From Skeletonema tropicum (Eukaryota; Bacillariophyta; Thalassiosirophyceae; Thalassiosirales; Thalassiosiraceae), in contig CM074140.1 in the NCBI GenBank assembly GCA_037178625.1, positions 868,001-932,000 on the forward strand: a stretch of DNA of 64,000 nt, in the 5' to 3' direction. The notes under the pieces were generated by a model, which worked only from the letters and a program-made list of their open reading frames with translations, had not been told where the DNA came from and did not search any database. Positions 10,789 to 21,659 of the stretch are shown piece by piece; within the stretch, counting starts at the first letter, position 1, and each line of letters starts with the position of its first letter. Made by a program: the position numbers and the translations under genes.

Positions 10789-12126
10789 ATGGTGACGTCT
10801 GCGTCCTCCTTCGTCATCATCCGTAATGATAGCACAAGTCGCAAAAGTCTGCACATCAAGTGTCGGTGCCCCGTCTTCATGTTTTATTTAGTATTCTTTG
10901 CCATACTTCTTTCCAATGCGTCAGTTGTTAGTGCATTTCAATCTCATTATCAGCGCAGCTTCGTCGGCGTGGCGGCGGCAGGAACACATCTTGACAGCTC
11001 TTTTCATAATGGACTTAAGTCAACAAGAGCGTTTTCGCACGCTGCAGATGCCATGGAAGATGATACAAATCGGAGAAGAATCATGCTGCAGCAAATGGCT
11101 AAGACAGTGATTCTTCCTACAGCTACAGCTGCTGCTAACCTAAATCTGCCTGCACCTGCTTCCGCTACAGATACAACAATAGACACTGACTCGGCGGTGC
11201 TAACTAGTGATGGAAGCAGAATAAAAGTTCCTCTTGATTACATTCCAGCTCTAAATGCCTATGTTGTGAACTACTATCTCTTTGGTGAACGATTTGGAGC
11301 AATTGTGGACACAGGAAGTCCATTCCTAACTTGCCCTTCCACTTGCAGTACATGGAGTTACAAGTATAAATGGGGATGCTACCATCCTGAGCGTACTTTT
11401 GATAGTGGGTTTAGCAACACTATTGAAGGATTCGACAATAATCAAGGCAAGGTCGTATGGAGAAAGGCTGGATTTTCGTTTGATGAAGATGTACAACCTC
11501 AACAAAATTTAACCTTTGGAGTGTTTGGTCCAGATCTTTTAGATGGTCCTGGAGGTGTGTTTTTTGGCTTGATAAAAGATACAGACAAATGGATCCGACC
11601 ATCATTTCTGGGACAAACTGGATACAAAAGCTTTTGCGTAGATCTTCGAGATAATTCGACCTTGACCCTATCCAAAGAAGCAATGATACTGGAAGATGAC
11701 TATATTCCCCTCATTCGAGATTTGAACCGTCGATACAAGGCTCCTGTTGTTCATTACACAGCCAAGGCTGCTGGATTTGTTGTCAACGGGCTGCCACTGA
11801 AACTGGATGATAGAACTCCAACATACGTTATTTTCGATACTGGCCTATCAGGAATGGCAGTATCGGATGAATTGTATCAGGGACGTAACTTGCAAGCGCG
11901 AAAGAATCGAGAGAAGTCATTGTGGGGTGAAGCGAGTGTATCATTTCAAACAAAGGCTGGAGAGGAGGTGGAGTTGAGTGCTAAAAGGCCAATCACGACA
12001 CCATTAGGGAAGGATACGCCTTGGACAAAGTTTAAGGGCAATTTAATAGTGTTAGGATTAGCCTTCTTAAGTGGGAGGAGTATGACTATTGATATAGACG
12101 ATAACAAGTTACAGCTCAAGAAATAA
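10789..12126 (+). CDS. Pepsin-like aspartic protease, predicted plastid/thylakoid lumen
   Basis: Intronless frame of 445 residues from ATG 10789. An ATG at 10879 (Met31) would place the hydrophobic signal right at the N-terminus and is a good alternative start. The two catalytic motifs of family A1 are visible: VDTGS at 173-177 and FDTGLSG at 349-355, the second with Leu after Gly instead of Ser/Thr. The pre-sequence has a hydrophobic core (FYLVFFAILL) and VVSA|FQ, the heterokont plastid-precursor cleavage type with Phe at +1. A Ser/His/Arg-containing transit-like part follows, then NRRRIMLQQ, a mildly hydrophobic stretch and APASA at 122-126, resembling a twin-arginine thylakoid-lumen signal. 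Predicted role: lumenal or plastid peptidase. The protease call is strong; the lumen location is inferred. Confidence 0.85.
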   Translation: MVTSASSFVIIRNDSTSRKSLHIKCRCPVFMFYLVFFAILLSNASVVSAFQSHYQRSFVGVAAAGTHLDSSFHNGLKSTRAFSHAADAMEDDTNRRRIMLQQMAKTVILPTATAAANLNLPAPASATDTTIDTDSAVLTSDGSRIKVPLDYIPALNAYVVNYYLFGERFGAIVDTGSPFLTCPSTCSTWSYKYKWGCYHPERTFDSGFSNTIEGFDNNQGKVVWRKAGFSFDEDVQPQQNLTFGVFGPDLLDGPGGVFFGLIKDTDKWIRPSFLGQTGYKSFCVDLRDNSTLTLSKEAMILEDDYIPLIRDLNRRYKAPVVHYTAKAAGFVVNGLPLKLDDRTPTYVIFDTGLSGMAVSDELYQGRNLQARKNREKSLWGEASVSFQTKAGEEVELSAKRPITTPLGKDTPWTKFKGNLIVLGLAFLSGRSMTIDIDDNKLQLKK

Positions 12127-12151
12127 GAAGTCAAAACGAGTTGTTGTCTCT

Positions 12152-12439
12152 TCATGTTGTTGTCCAAGGAATTGGGGCGGGCTGGCCTTGGCGGGAACCA
12201 ACATCGGCATTCAGATTCAGATGTGTGTCTCGAAAGAACTTCTCATCGATGACACCACTGCAAAAATTGGTGAAAAAGCGTTCTGTGATTGACGCCTGCT
12301 GCCATTGATCGATCCCATCATCATGACCATTATGTTCTGGGCAGCCGACGGCTTTCACAAATAAACTTCGTAGAAAAGGATCCGTAGGAGAGATCTTGTA
12401 CGGAACCGCTGAAAGCATCTCATTATATTGAAGATACAT
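12152..12439 (-). CDS. Possible small protein (95 aa), uncertain
   Basis: A minus-strand frame of 95 codons fills the gap between the protease and the lipase. Its composition is protein-like (for example SPTDPFLRSLFVKAVGCPEH) rather than low-complexity, and it contains two Cys and many charged residues. Its start lies only 37 bp from the lipase start on the other strand, and I recognise no family. It could be a small gene, the remains of an exon, or chance. Confidence 0.25.
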   Translation of the reverse strand: MYLQYNEMLSAVPYKISPTDPFLRSLFVKAVGCPEHNGHDDGIDQWQQASITERFFTNFCSGVIDEKFFRDTHLNLNADVGSRQGQPAPIPWTTT

Positions 12440-12475
12440 TACTTACGCTACGAGTTTTAATATCGAGACAAAATA

Positions 12476-15425
12476 ATGACGTCGGAACAAATTGATACCA
12501 GTGAGCTCGAGGCGTTTCTACGCCATGTGATTCAAGAGTGAGTTGCTCCATCAGCCGTCTTGACCTATTGTGATTCGTTTCTTTCTTGTACTAATTGTTC
12601 GCGAAATCTATTCATTTCATACAAAACGCAGGTCTGCCGATACGATAATTAGGAATCTGCCAGAGATGAGGAGAGTTGTGCTGGAAACATTGAATATGGT
12701 GTTCATGCCAAAAGAAATTGCTAGTCAAGTACTTCTTGCGATTACATTGCAAACTACCATGGTAAGAATGATCTTGACACTGCTACGTGTACTATTTCTG
12801 GTACAGTTTGTGCAAATTAGTTAGCTAACTTTTTCATCATCATCCAATGCAATGCATGCGTGCTGCAGTTGACTGCAAATCAAATATGGCACGTCTTCAA
12901 AGCGATTGCAGCCAGTGTATCCACACACTCACGCCTCATCCGTCAGCTGCACAGTGAGCAACGCATGGCGGAATCCCAAGATGAATGGATGGATATTGCC
13001 GAAAAAATCGATCATATTCAGGGACTTGATATCTGGAGAACAGAAAAGAATTGTCTTTTGTATGAAAGTGATAGGATTCAGGCGCGTATTGATGAATTGG
13101 TTCATTTGATGCGACGTCGCGATATCTTTGATCTCATGTTTACGCTACGTGGTGGTATTGGGAGGAATCATTTTGGTTTGCTACATGAAGGGCTATTTAG
13201 CAGAGCGATGGCTGGGTCTAAATTGCTCATTGAAACATATCACAACGTTGTCTGTGCAGCTTTAGATTTTGTTTGTGATGCGCCTGTTGCCCCCAACGAT
13301 GATCCGATTCCAAAGTAAGTTATCATTGTCCACAGATCTCTTTCGCATTTATTGCATTCGTGTTCTCATCCGTGCGTTTCATTCTCACTCGCCATTCAAA
13401 GCGAATCTCGGTTGGCCTTCTTTAATGAAACAAGGCATTCCTATGGAAGAACAGCGTTTTTGTGTTCCGGAGGAGCAGCCTTGGGTTTCTACCATGTCGG
13501 AGTTGTAAAGGCATTGATGACTAATGGACTTATGCCAAGAGTGCTTGGAGGAAGTTCAGCCGGCTCGATCGTGACCGCCATAGTTGCTACACGAACTGAT
13601 GAAGAATGCTTTCGCGACTTTTTTGAAGTACAGGGCACGAACGCACCAGGACACAGCGGAGAGATCAAGACAGACTTTTTTCGTCCCGTGGGTTACAACG
13701 GGAATGCTGAGGCTAAAGTGAAGGATACTGGATTGAAACGAGCTTTTCAGCTCTTTGTCCCTCTTACGTTGAGAAACTTTTCTTCTTTTGTTTATGATAT
13801 TTTGACGGGGTTCAAGCGTCCAACAGATATTTTGAAGAATGACACTCGCCACTTGGAGGCTTGTTTGAGGGCTAACATTGGCGACTTTACTTTTCAAGAA
13901 GGTACGTAGAATTGCTGCTACTTTCGTCAGCCAATCAATCTCTTAATCGTGTCCATCTAATAGGATCGTCTCATTTTTGCTCCGTCGAACAGCTTTTGAC
14001 AGAACTGGAAGGATCTTGAATATTACAGTCTCACCTAGGAGTAAAAGTGATCCTCCAAGGTTGCTCAACTACCTTACATCGCCACATGTGCTGATTTGGA
14101 GCGCAGCATTGGCGTCGGCGTCTTTGCCCGGAGTATTTGAGGCAAACAGACTGGTGGTGAAAGATCCGGATGGGACTGAACGATATGAAAGTACCAGTGG
14201 GATGACATTCCAGGACGGAAGTATGGAGGCTGATCTTCCGATGCAGCAGCTCTCGGAAATGTTCAATATCAATCACTTTATCATCAGTCAGGCTAATCCC
14301 CATGCCGTCATGTTTGCATCTTTTGGTTTGGAGCGGTCGGTTTGGACAAATCCTCTTGTTGGGAACATTAATGGCATACTTTATTTCTTACAAAATCAGT
14401 TGCGCTCTTACTTGCGCAACATTTTCGATCTATTTGGAGGTCGAAGAATTGCTCCGTTGTGGGATACGAGACGAAACATGGGGGCACAGATCTTCACTCA
14501 AGAATACGAAGGCCGCGATACAGATATTTCGCTGATTCCTTGGCAACAGCATAGATCGGTGACTAGTGCGATGTTCAATTTGATCAAAAATCCCACACCA
14601 GAGGAGTTTAAGGAATGGGTCGTTGCTGCCGAAAGAGAAACTTGGAGGTATGTATGATCTTGATCTTTTGACTGTTCTTTTATTGCTTTTCACAGAAACC
14701 GTCTCTAACCTTTCTCTTGTCCACAAATCAGACACATTCCAAGGATAAAGAGTCATTGCGCAGAAGAAAGAACGTTAGATATGTGCGTCCAAAGGCTTCG
14801 AAAGAAGATGATGGTCGAGGCATACCAAGCGCATCATGCATCTAGCCGTTTGGTCCTTGAACAGAATAATGGAGACACCAATCCAACCTTCAATGAGAGG
14901 ACTCCGAGTTTCTTCCAGAGCCCTTCACTCGTTTGTTTAGGGGGTCTGAACATTTGTGATCCCTATGAGAAAGTTTTGAGTTTGGATGAAGTACAAATGC
15001 ACAATTCACAAGTTAGAAACAATTCTACACCATCAAAGAATAGCTTTCCTGACACTGGAAGTGGGAGAGAGTCTGTCGATTCTAATCTGGGTTGGGGGGG
15101 CATGGGACTTCGTGGTAATCACTCTTCCTCGAACAATCTTACGCGAACTACTTCTGCGGGTTCTGGTATCTTCATTGGAGAAGATGACGAAAAAGAAGAT
15201 GAAAAGGACAATAACACAATGGCACATTCTTCTAGCTGGGGACGTACAATGGGGGGCGACTACGGGCAGAACACAGACTACATCAAAACATCGAATATGG
15301 CGAATTTCTATTATCATCGAAAGAATAGTCACAGTCACGGGGAATTGAACAAAAATGAAAGTACTAATCGTCGCCAAGGGAGACCGCTCTCAGCATCTAT
15401 GACAGTACAATCTAGTGAAAGATAA
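12476..15425 (+). CDS. Patatin-like triacylglycerol lipase, SDP1/Tgl3-5 type
   Basis: Six exons: 12476-12537, 12632-12761, 12869-13314, 13402-13901, 13993-14647 and 14732-15425. All introns are GT-AG, 84-107 bp, and keep the frame, giving 828 residues. The N-terminal ~200 residues correspond to the DUF3336 region that precedes patatin in SDP1/Tgl lipases (LTANQIWHVFKA...WMDIAEKID). The patatin core has the oxyanion loop CSGGAALGFYH (234-244), the nucleophile elbow GGSSAGS with Ser265, and the dyad Asp454 in FQDGSMEAD. The exon 4/5 junction was fixed by restoring FTFQEAFDRTGRILNITVSP. The final ~180 residues are Ser/Asn/Gly-rich and unconserved. The family hydrolyses storage triacylglycerol at lipid droplets, releasing fatty acids. 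Lipase identity is firm; the exact splice sites are by eye. Confidence 0.9.
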
Positions 15426-15463
15426 GTGGATGATTTTACAAATATTTAAAGCTAAGTCAATTG

Positions 15464-17706
15464 TTACATCTCTGACTTTGGTTTGGACTTCTCAGAGAAT
15501 AGTTTCAATACACGAACGGGGAAGGTCACTTCAGCCGCAGTCTTCTCTACGGTGATGATATCCACTGTCTCTTCCTCGGGAGGTTCTTTGTCTTCACTTG
15601 CTGCGTTTTCTTCATTGCTATCTACTACGATATCGAATTCATCCTCTTCCTCTTCGTAGAGGACGTTGCAAACCCGCGCCTGGAAATCAGGTGCGAATGC
15701 TGTCCATTGAACCCGGGGACCCCAGACATCAATCACTCCATCTGAGCTTCCAACAGCAATGAAAGATCGCGTAGGGTGGCAGCTCAGGCTATAAAGTGAA
15801 GCATGTGGCCCTTTCAACTGATCTACCAACTCTCCTGTGATCGTACTCCACATGAACAAACGGTAATTGTCGCCAGGCTGTGGATACGAATTACATCCTC
15901 CAACAACATATTCACCATCTGCAGAAAAGTCCGCACACGCCCAGGGTGATCTGGACAAAGTGTCTTGGAAAATAAAACGAGGCGGAATGTTTGTGGGGTT
16001 AGGTTCACCATCATGTTTGAAGATCTCATCAACATCATATAATCGAAGCGCGCAATCTGCAGAGTTAAAGAGCACGTGCTTTCCATTCTTGCTCACAACG
16101 ATTTGCCACGCTGCAGCCGCACCTGGCACTTTGATACACACTGATGGTTTCGCACATGCAGTACTTTTGCCATTTTGAAGTGTCTTAATCATGGATGATG
16201 GTGTGCGAAATACCAAAAGTGAACCGCATTTTGTTGCTGCATAAACTTCGTCGCCATTCTTTCCAAATGCAGCGCAAGTTATAAAGTAAGATGAATTGTC
16301 CTCTTTGCTCTGAAGTGGGTCTGTCAAATAGGCTAAAAAGAATATTGTCAGTAGACAAGTCAGAGGCATGAATGATGTTACTAACAAACTAACAACCAAA
16401 TGAACCTACCAATATTTCCAATTCTCTTAGGTTCGTCATCTTTCAATATATCGAGCGTTTCAGCGTCCTTCGCGCTGGTAGTACTTCCCGGACGGGAAGG
16501 ATGAGTTTCATAAAAAGCTATGGGGGGGATGTAGAATAATACAAGGCTTCCGTCATCCAAGCATGCTAAACCTGTACTAGAGTGATGTGGGTGGAGCTTC
16601 GTCGGCCCTCCCAGTGGTCTGGGAAGCTCTAGAACAAGGATAGGGTGCCTCATGCATTGCACGGTTGTCGTTGTGGAGCACTCAGGGGGTGGAGTCGATG
16701 ACAATACAGCAGCAGAAGAGAGACACGTTTTTGTCTGTGAATTTGGGGTCACGGTGTCCCCACGGAGCAACCTCGCTCTCCCCCAGGATGATGTCTGCAA
16801 CTCAAGCCCAACTCTTTCACCATCCAATTTATCAAACGAAGCATAAGCTGGAGGAGTTTCTGGCGATATGCTGCTTTTGTCCTCCTCTTTCGACGTGGCG
16901 CTACCACTCTGTTTTGATATCCATTCTCGCTTGATAGCCTCAGCGCAATCAAGGCTGACTTGTGGGTGAGAGTTATCCATCAGGCGTAGATTGTAATCCC
17001 CAATGGCACCGGCCAAAATCCTTGAGCTGTGTCTATCCCAGCTCAAGGAAGTAACCCCATTCACGTATGTGAGCTGCTTATCCGATGCAGCAGCATCTTC
17101 CCCCTGTTTGGTTTTTGATTTCTTTCGAAATTGACTGCGCTCATTAAAAGTTCCACTGAATTGCAATCCATTCTCCATACCTAAACTGGCGCACGTTCTT
17201 GATTCACTCAAAGATATTGGGGGAGGAGGCCAGTACACAGCACTCATTGTCCTAGACATGAAACAATGAGTGCTGACGAGGCCAGATAAATGAGCGGAGG
17301 CAAGCGCTGTGCCTCGTGAATTGAATGAAACGGTATAGCATGCTGTCCAGTATCTGTTGCTGCTTTCCTCATCCTCCTGTTTGCCTGTGTCCTTTTTGCG
17401 CTTCTTCGATTTATTGGTCTCTTCTTCTGTATCTCTTTTCTTATCTTGCTTCACAGCATCGCTCTCGTCATCCCCCTCGGTAGACTTGCTTTGTTGAGCA
17501 TCTAATTCATTTCCATCAATGTTGTCACCAGACGATTTCTTCTCTTTTATTTCATTCTTTTGCTGCTGCTCGTCTTGGCCATTATCTGCAGCACTTGAAC
17601 TCTGATTTTGCGGCCAGAAGGGATGAAGAGCGCGTGGAACTGTTAGTGTAGAGTCGATGCGATCGGGAATATGACGCCGGAATGGATCAAGAAGAGCGAG
17701 ATTCAT
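15464..17706 (-). CDS. RBBP5: RBBP5/Swd1-like WD40 subunit of Set1/COMPASS
   Basis: Two exons, 17706-16410 and 16332-15464, flank a 77-bp intron (16333-16409), giving 721 residues. The N-terminus MNLALLDPF matches the family start (MNLxLLxxF). The second exon carries the typical RBBP5 run: DCALRLYDVDEIF, RSPWACADFSADGEYVVGG, HPTRSFIAVGSSDGVIDVWG and WTAFAPDFQ, followed by the acidic YEEEEDEFDIVV segment that corresponds to the hinge region binding other COMPASS members. RBBP5 helps build the H3K4 methyltransferase core. It is longer than human RBBP5 (538 aa) and yeast Swd1 (426 aa) because of charged inserts. The largest, residues 34-117, sits before the first blade and contains KKRKK, a plausible nuclear localisation signal. 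It is convergent with the lipase, with only 38 bp between stop codons. Confidence 0.88.
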
Positions 17707-17782
17707 TTTGCTTTACACAAATGAGATATAGACATATGTTGTGGGTCTTGGCAATGTGATCATGTTTCAGCACTGTGATCAT

Positions 17783-18392
17783 GTTCAGCCCAAGGGTAAA
17801 TAAGCAGGGTTTCGGGTTGGCGTCGTTTTGTGAAATTTCAAAATCAATTTACCATCTCGTCGGCTAACCGGTATTCGAATTTAGCGATACTTCAAAAATT
17901 CCGACGTATCGCTCAAACGTTCACAAAAGTGCAGGAAACGGCATCAAATTTTTCCTAAGTAAGATTATCGTTACGACTTTGAAATCCCTATCATTGAGTC
18001 TCGCTTGCCTTCATTGAGTCTCGGTTGCCCGCCCGATCTCCGTCATTGAAAGCTCAAATTGAACACCGCACTCTCTGCCGGCAACCATGGTCAGCGTTGC
18101 CGCCGCTGGAATAGAACAAGTTAATAGCCGTAATATCGGCCGATCGGTGGCTGATCGTTACTATGGATTACTATGACTGTGTTATCGTGTTTGGATTCAC
18201 TGGAAACGCTCCATGGGACGTTCAATAAGCACTGTTTAATGGGCGGCGCTCGCCGGACGTCACCGCCTAATATTGCCTCCATACTGCCTTCTCTCAGGGG
18301 ATTTGGCAGTGGCGAGGGCTTCAACACCAACATAGTAATCAATAATCGGGAACCGTCGTCGCCAACCCTGCTTATTTACCCTTGGTTCAGCC
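17783..18392. mobile_element. hAT-like MITE with 8-bp target duplication
   Basis: The element body is 17791-18384 (594 bp). Its ends are inverted: caagggtaaataagcagggt at the left and its complement at the right, with the pairing continuing imperfectly into ggttggcg. It is flanked on both sides by the same 8 bp, gttcagcc (17783-17790 and 18385-18392). CAAGG-type termini with an 8-bp duplication fit the hAT superfamily. It has no transposase ORF, so it is non-autonomous. Confidence 0.8.
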
Positions 18393-18620
18393 CAGGGCAC
18401 ATAAAAGAATTTTGAATTTTGCTACTAGCTAACTGTACTTACTTTGAATCTACTGTACCTCTCGTACATAGACGAAAAACAAACGGCATGCTAGGAGTGG
18501 TCTGTCTGCGACACGCAGCCCATTCTTTTGTCCCTGTTCAGCCACGACGCTCCCGGCTCCCGCAAGTCCGTTTCTATTCTCGTCCAACTTGAACCTCATC
18601 AAATATTGAAGTAGGTACTA
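18393..18620. other. Spacer between two mobile elements
   Basis: About 230 bp between the MITE and the foldback element. I see no gene or repeat in it. Confidence 0.4.
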
Positions 18621-20852
18621 AATTGACTCTTTTGCAAATTATTCCCGCCAAAAATCCGTGCTCAAGTTGATTTGAGCAGATCGAGGCCGATCAAAAGCAC
18701 AAAATAACGACCATGACGGCCACATCTCTTCCTACGCTCCCTCCGCCGCCGATGGTCCTACCGAACCATACCGCCACCAATAGTCTCATATAGACGGTGC
18801 TTAGAGATGGTGATCGCGGAATAAATTATCTCGTGCGTCTATCCTCTCAGTTAGCGCCTTGACATATCTTGTGTCCGTTGATGAAAACAACGATCTCAAC
18901 CGCTGCACGACAACATCTTCATGGGCTCTGTGCTCCTCTACGATGATACATATCAACAATATTGACGGATAATCGATAGGTTGCGAATGTTCGGCGTGGT
19001 TATTGCTCGCGGTCACCGCTATGAGTCATCACTTATTACAAATACACGGCGTGATTATTTACATCGGCACAATTCACGTAGTGATGGGAGGGGGAATTAT
19101 AATGACAGCAGGACATAGGATAGTCCAAGGTTGACTGGTCATGACGGTTGGTGTATTTCATTGATATATTTGGTAGTAAATCTGGCTTAAGTCAGTTGCT
19201 TGAGTGCGTCGGCTTCGTCACTGCACATGATTATAGTCCAACACAATTGAAATCAACACTGTGGGCTGTGGGGGGAGCTTGAGAGGCAGCACATGGGAGC
19301 AACCACTTTCAGCAGCCACCGAATGCTTGCATTGACAATGCGCTCCTTTCAAAAGGCCCAATGGTGTGGTGGTGGCCGAATTGGCGCTGCAGCTCGTCCG
19401 GTATACGATGCCCGAGATATATCTATTGAAGTTAGGGGGAGACGGAGACAATGGCCATTATTGATCTATCAATTATTGAAAGTAGCACTTGTGCTATATT
19501 TGGTTGCCTATTGAACAATGATTCGACCATCGTGACAATCAACTTAGAAAGTTGCCTGCAAAGGAACTTCTCTGAAAAAACATTTGATGATGAGCAGTGA
19601 TGAATACTTATTGACTTGCGTGATGAAGGGGAAATTATATTGTAACCGAGTATCGTAAGTAGTGAGATTAGGAGTGAGACGAAAGAATGATTGATCATTA
19701 TCTCAACACGACAAGAAGTTGAAAAGTTGGTCTTGAGATTCTGTGCTGCTGCTGCGACAACCACATGGTTATTGAAAGGTGCGGGTAATAATCTGCATGC
19801 AGCGAGGCACAACAAAGAGGCAGGAATATGGGTGCTTCAGTCACACGACAACCTAGAGACTGTCTTCGTGTCTCGCCATGAAGTCAAAAGTATCAATTTC
19901 CCCGCCTGTTGAATCGTCGCCTTTGCGCTTCGTCGCATAGTTGCTTGCAAGTTTGTTAATCATCAAAGAATACCCTCTTTTACTCTCTCGATACTTCTGG
20001 CTGCTATCTCCCCCTTTCCTCGAACTGATTCTTTCATCGCACGACAACGATCAGTAGTCGTGCGATGAAAGAGCTTCCCCGACCAACATTGCGACAATTG
20101 AGCACGCCAAGAGTTGTTGCATCAGCCTTACATGCTACTTGGTGGTTTCTGAAAGTGGTTGCTCCCATGTGCTGCCTCTCAAGCTCCCCCCACAGCCCAC
20201 AGTGTTGATTCAATTGTGTTGGAAGGCTATAATCATGTGCAGTGACGAAGCCGACATACTCAAACAACTGACTTAAGCCAGATTTACTACCAAATATATC
20301 AATGAAATACACCAACCGTCATGACCAGTCAACCTTGGACTATCCTATGTCCTGCTGTCAATATAATCCCCCCTCCCATCACTACGTGAATTGTGCCGAT
20401 GTAAATAATCACGCCGTGTATTTGTAATAAGTGATGACTCATAGCGGTGACCGCGAGCAATAACCACGCCGAACATTCGCAACCTATCGATTATCCGTCA
20501 ATATTGTTGATATGTATCATCGCAGAGGAGCACAGAGCCCATGAAGATGTTGTCGTGCAGCGGTTGAGATCGTTATTTTCATCAACGGACACAAGATATG
20601 TCAAGGCGCTAACTAAGAGGATAGACGCACGAGATAATTTTCCCGCGGTTGCCATCGGTAGACACCGTCTATATGAGACTATTGGTGGCGGTATGGTTCG
20701 GTAGGACCATCGGCGGCGGAGGGAGCGTAGGAAGAGATGTGGCCGTCATGGTCGTTATTTTGTGCTTTTGATCGGCCTCGATCTGCTCAAATCAACTTGA
20801 GCACGAGTAAGTTCCACGCGGAACTTGAAGGCAATTTGCAAAAGAGTCAATT
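18621..20852. mobile_element. Foldback element with ~665-bp inverted arms
   Basis: Arms 18657-19320 and 20141-20805 are inverted copies with scattered substitutions and small indels. Outside them a 20-bp inverted pair (aattgactcttttgcaaatt at 18621, complement at 20833-20852) extends the symmetry across unequal spacers. Each arm begins with a subterminal 7-bp inverted repeat (tgctcaa/ttgagca). The ~820-bp interior encodes nothing recognisable, and its ORFs are short. I found no flanking target-site duplication. Long arms and a non-coding core suit a foldback or non-autonomous MULE-like element, but the superfamily is undetermined. Confidence 0.75.
20031..20071. repeat. Perfect 15-bp hairpin inside the foldback element
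   Basis: ctttcatcgcacgac (20031-20045) and its exact complement (20057-20071) flank an 11-nt loop. Confidence 0.7.
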
Positions 20853-21127
20853 CCAATGTAATTTCTGTCAGATACACTGGAAGTAGAAAAAAAATTAACG
20901 GAAATCTTAAAGTACGTCATGGTTGGCCCTCCAGGGGCGAAATTATCTACAATTATCTAGAGCAATGTCACAAGTTACTACCCTTCGAGTGTAATTAAGC
21001 AAATAACCAACAGTTTTTCCATCACCCCGGAATTAGCAAAGAGGCAGTGATATGAAATTCCAAACCAAGTAATGGTCTTTTTTCCCAGATCGCACTCCGA
21101 GCTGCGACACCTCAAACAGCCAGGATT

Positions 21128-21208
21128 TGGCACGGGGGAGACTCGAACCCAAGACCCCGAACCAGAGGAGAGGCGGTGATACCACTACACCACACAAGTA
21201 GAAAAGAT
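21128..21208 (-). repeat. tRNA-like Pol III promoter relic (candidate SINE head)
   Basis: On the minus strand the sequence contains an A-box-like ggtgtagtgg with a perfectly paired 4-bp D stem (GGTG/CACC). About 35 nt later there is a B-box, gggttcgagtc. Laid on the tRNA cloverleaf, the acceptor strands do not pair and the anticodon and T stems pair only partly, so this is not a working tRNA. It could be a tRNA pseudogene or the head of a tRNA-derived SINE extending towards lower coordinates. Confidence 0.5.
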
Positions 21209-21659
21209 TAGATCTACCAAGTCTATATAAATATCAAGCATCAAAGAAGGTGACTCTGAGCCAATGACACCTGCAGCAGAGGGAGAGATTGTCTGGTGAC
21301 CCTGAAAGGCGGCTTCAACTTACCGCGCTTATGTGAAGAAAGAGAACTGGGATGGTGATGAAAGTGCGGAAGATTAATGAAAAGCTCCAAAGACAAAGAA
21401 GCAGCAAACTGATCCAGAAAATGTGGTAGTCAGGCATGGAGAAATGGTATGACCGTACTGAATAGGCGAGACCTGGTTGGGAGTGTGGAGAGAATATCTA
21501 GATCGCCTCTACCGATTATAAACCTTTACACCAAAAATTGTGCTCACTCAGACTTCCATTATTTGTGATGAGCGTGATTTGAAGAGTCAGTAAATCTTGG
21601 AGGACGACTCTAGATGACTAAGAACAAACAAAAAAACGCTACAGAGACATTCTAGTTGG
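21209..21659. other. Intergenic, before the satellite
   Basis: I see no ORF, tRNA or clear repeat in this stretch. Satellite-like similarity begins at about 21660. Confidence 0.4.

Noticed and set aside
13352..13909. Reading each lipase open frame as a separate gene
   Set aside because: The pieces join through GT-AG introns into one continuous SDP1-like protein with the expected motifs in order.
19432..19815. 127-codon frame in the centre of the foldback element
   Set aside because: No transposase motifs and composition not clearly protein-like, so I treat the element as non-autonomous.
21128..21208. Functional tRNA gene
   Set aside because: Acceptor-stem strands do not pair, and the anticodon and T stems are only partly paired.
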